From Monosiga brevicollis MX1 (lineage: Eukaryota; Opisthokonta; Choanoflagellata; Craspedida; Salpingoecidae), in contig NW_001865061.1 of NCBI RefSeq assembly GCF_000002865.3, forward strand, positions 379,289 to 425,061: a stretch of DNA of 45,773 nucleotides, in the 5' to 3' direction. Below are positions 44,589 through 45,773 of this stretch, in pieces. The translations under genes were made by a program, and so were the position numbers. The notes below the pieces were generated by a model that had not been told where the DNA came from, ran no database searches, and saw only the letters and a program-made list of their open reading frames with translations. The first letter of the stretch is position 1. The number at the start of each line of letters is the position of its first letter.

Positions 44589-45712
44589 TCACTTCTTCTC
44601 GGCTTTCTTTTCCTCCTGGAAGCTGGCTTCCAAGGCCGCCAAGCCCCCCTTGCAGCCGTGACGCTCCTCGGACGACTAGTTGGATGTGGAGAAGCATACC
44701 GAATCGTCCGAATGAGGTGGCACACAACAGATAAACAACTCGAAATTCCCAGCACCATGAGAGGCTTCCCAGCCCGAGAAGACCAGCAGCAGTGTACCTT
44801 GCAGAGCTCGAGCGATTTGACGAGGGGTCGGCGCATTTCATAGGCGTCTTCCCCATCGGCATAGTACTTGGGTTCCAATTGTGCGATACTAGCCAATGCG
44901 AGCACGAACACGAGCACAAGTGAGATGTAAACGGGCAGGGATGCCCGCGGTCACCGGTCGGCCACTCACTCGAATCCGAGCGTCTTGTTGTACAGGTTGA
45001 ATGCGGCTCTGCCAGCAGTCAAAGCAAAGGAATGAAGGAACGTGAGATGATGAGGACCTGGTGGCCAGGCGCCACCGGGCCAAAAGCGACTCCTGAGCGC
45101 TGAGCGGGTTGGGACGCACCGGTTGCTGCGGCGAACATGCAAGGAGCAGTAACGAGCATGGAAGCAGGTCACCATGGCGGCAGCCGCCTGCTCCATGAGC
45201 TTGCGGGCAATGCCAAGACGGCGATAGGAGCGCTTAACGGCCAGCGAGGTGATGTGGCCATGAGGATCATCCGTGTTATCTGAAAGAGGAATGGACAAGT
45301 GCAAGGGTCAACCTCGGGTGAGGTGCACGATGCTGAGATTGCGCTCCACCAGGTCTATTCCTCTGGCTCGTCCCCTTCTTTCGTTTGGTGCTGCGCGGTG
45401 CACGGACCTTCATCCATCTTGGCCAGGACATAGCCCACGACCTGGCCATTGTCGTCCTCCGCCAAGAAGGACAGCTACATCGCATCAAGTGCATTTGTTG
45501 CACACGAGCACGAACACGAGCATGAGCACGCGACCACCCGCGTTTGGACCCGATCACACCCACCCCGCGCTACCCATCATCACACGCACCTGGGGCCAAG
45601 TGAGGTTGTGATAGAGAAAGTACTTCATCATATAGTTCTCCGGCAAGCAGAGCAAGTTGCAGTGCTGGATGTTCAGCAGGTCTGCCATCGTCGCCGTCCG
45701 GATCGTCACCAT
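44589..45712 (-). CDS. NAA10: NAA10, catalytic subunit of NatA N-terminal acetyltransferase
   Basis: Exons (minus): 45712-45590, 45474-45408, 45279-45120, 45008-44970, 44888-44798 and 44648-44589; 540 nt, 179 residues, all phases close. NatA acetylates the N-termini of proteins as they leave the ribosome, with NAA15 as partner. The protein reads almost like human NAA10: [60 protein letters not shown] (with the acetyl-CoA loop RRLGIA), [17 protein letters not shown] and [19 protein letters not shown]. The C-terminal tail after the domain is short and ends EEKKAEKK, lacking the long acidic tail of the human protein. The start [13 protein letters not shown] aligns with the human MNIRNARPEDL. The last small exon is the least certain. 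Confidence 0.92.
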
Positions 45713-45730
45713 CCTCCTGGTCGTTGCGCG

Positions 45731-45773
45731 CACAGAGAGAGAGAGAGAGAGAGAAAGTGTGTGTGTGTGTGTA
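45731..45773. repeat. GA and GT microsatellites upstream of NAA10
   Basis: (GA)n at 45732-45756, then (GT)n to the window edge. On the NAA10 strand it is a CT tract ending about 20 bases before the start codon. Confidence 0.93.

Overview
The window looks like nuclear DNA of a unicellular holozoan, most likely a choanoflagellate (inference from architecture; no database was searched). Genes are intron-rich, with short GT-AG introns of about 45-350 bp and phases that close exactly. They are packed on both strands, and the gaps are full of CT, GT, GA and CAGAGA microsatellites. The protein repertoire is animal-like: fasciclin (FAS1) domains, PDZ, sushi, a USP4/11/15-type deubiquitinase and NAA10. 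One 50-N assembly gap lies at 33667-33716. I saw no tRNA, rRNA, CRISPR array, transposon or virus-derived element.

Layout: (1) 699-6388 (-) a secreted protein with nine FAS1 domains and a long Thr/Ser linker; (2) 7640-8853 (+) a GNAT acetyltransferase; (3) 9730-11162 (-) a uracil phosphoribosyltransferase homologue; (4) 11800-16906 (-) a USP4/11/15-type ubiquitin hydrolase in about 14 exons; (5) 17671-19662 (-) a TPR protein ending in a CaaX box; (6) 21583-24006 (+) a zinc-finger protein rich in Ser, Pro and Ala; (7) 24473-25565 (-) a Cys-rich surface protein with a signal peptide and a GPI-like tail; (8) 26840-28437 (+) an ABHD8-like alpha/beta hydrolase, overlapping (9) 28339-29416 (+) an mRNA-cap RNA-triphosphatase-like phosphatase; (10) 29990-33161 (-) a secreted JmjC oxygenase fused to Cys-rich modules and a sushi domain; (11) 34972-38384 (+) a PH / TIR-like / TPR protein; (12) 38715-41549 (-) a PDZ and coiled-coil protein whose own C-terminus is a PDZ ligand; (13) 42775-44134 (+) a D-cysteine desulfhydrase-family PLP enzyme; (14) 44589-45712 (-) NAA10.

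The genes do not form a pathway or operon; this is ordinary eukaryotic gene packing with divergent and convergent pairs. The most unusual content is three domain architectures: JmjC plus sushi behind a signal peptide, PH plus a TIR-like domain with a WCLxE motif plus about 11 kinesin-light-chain-type TPRs, and an ABHD hydrolase that can be spliced in frame to a cap-type RNA triphosphatase. Several start codons are also preceded by pyrimidine (CT) tracts on the coding strand. Exon models were built by hand from splice motifs, phase and family similarity. Where start codons are ambiguous this is stated.
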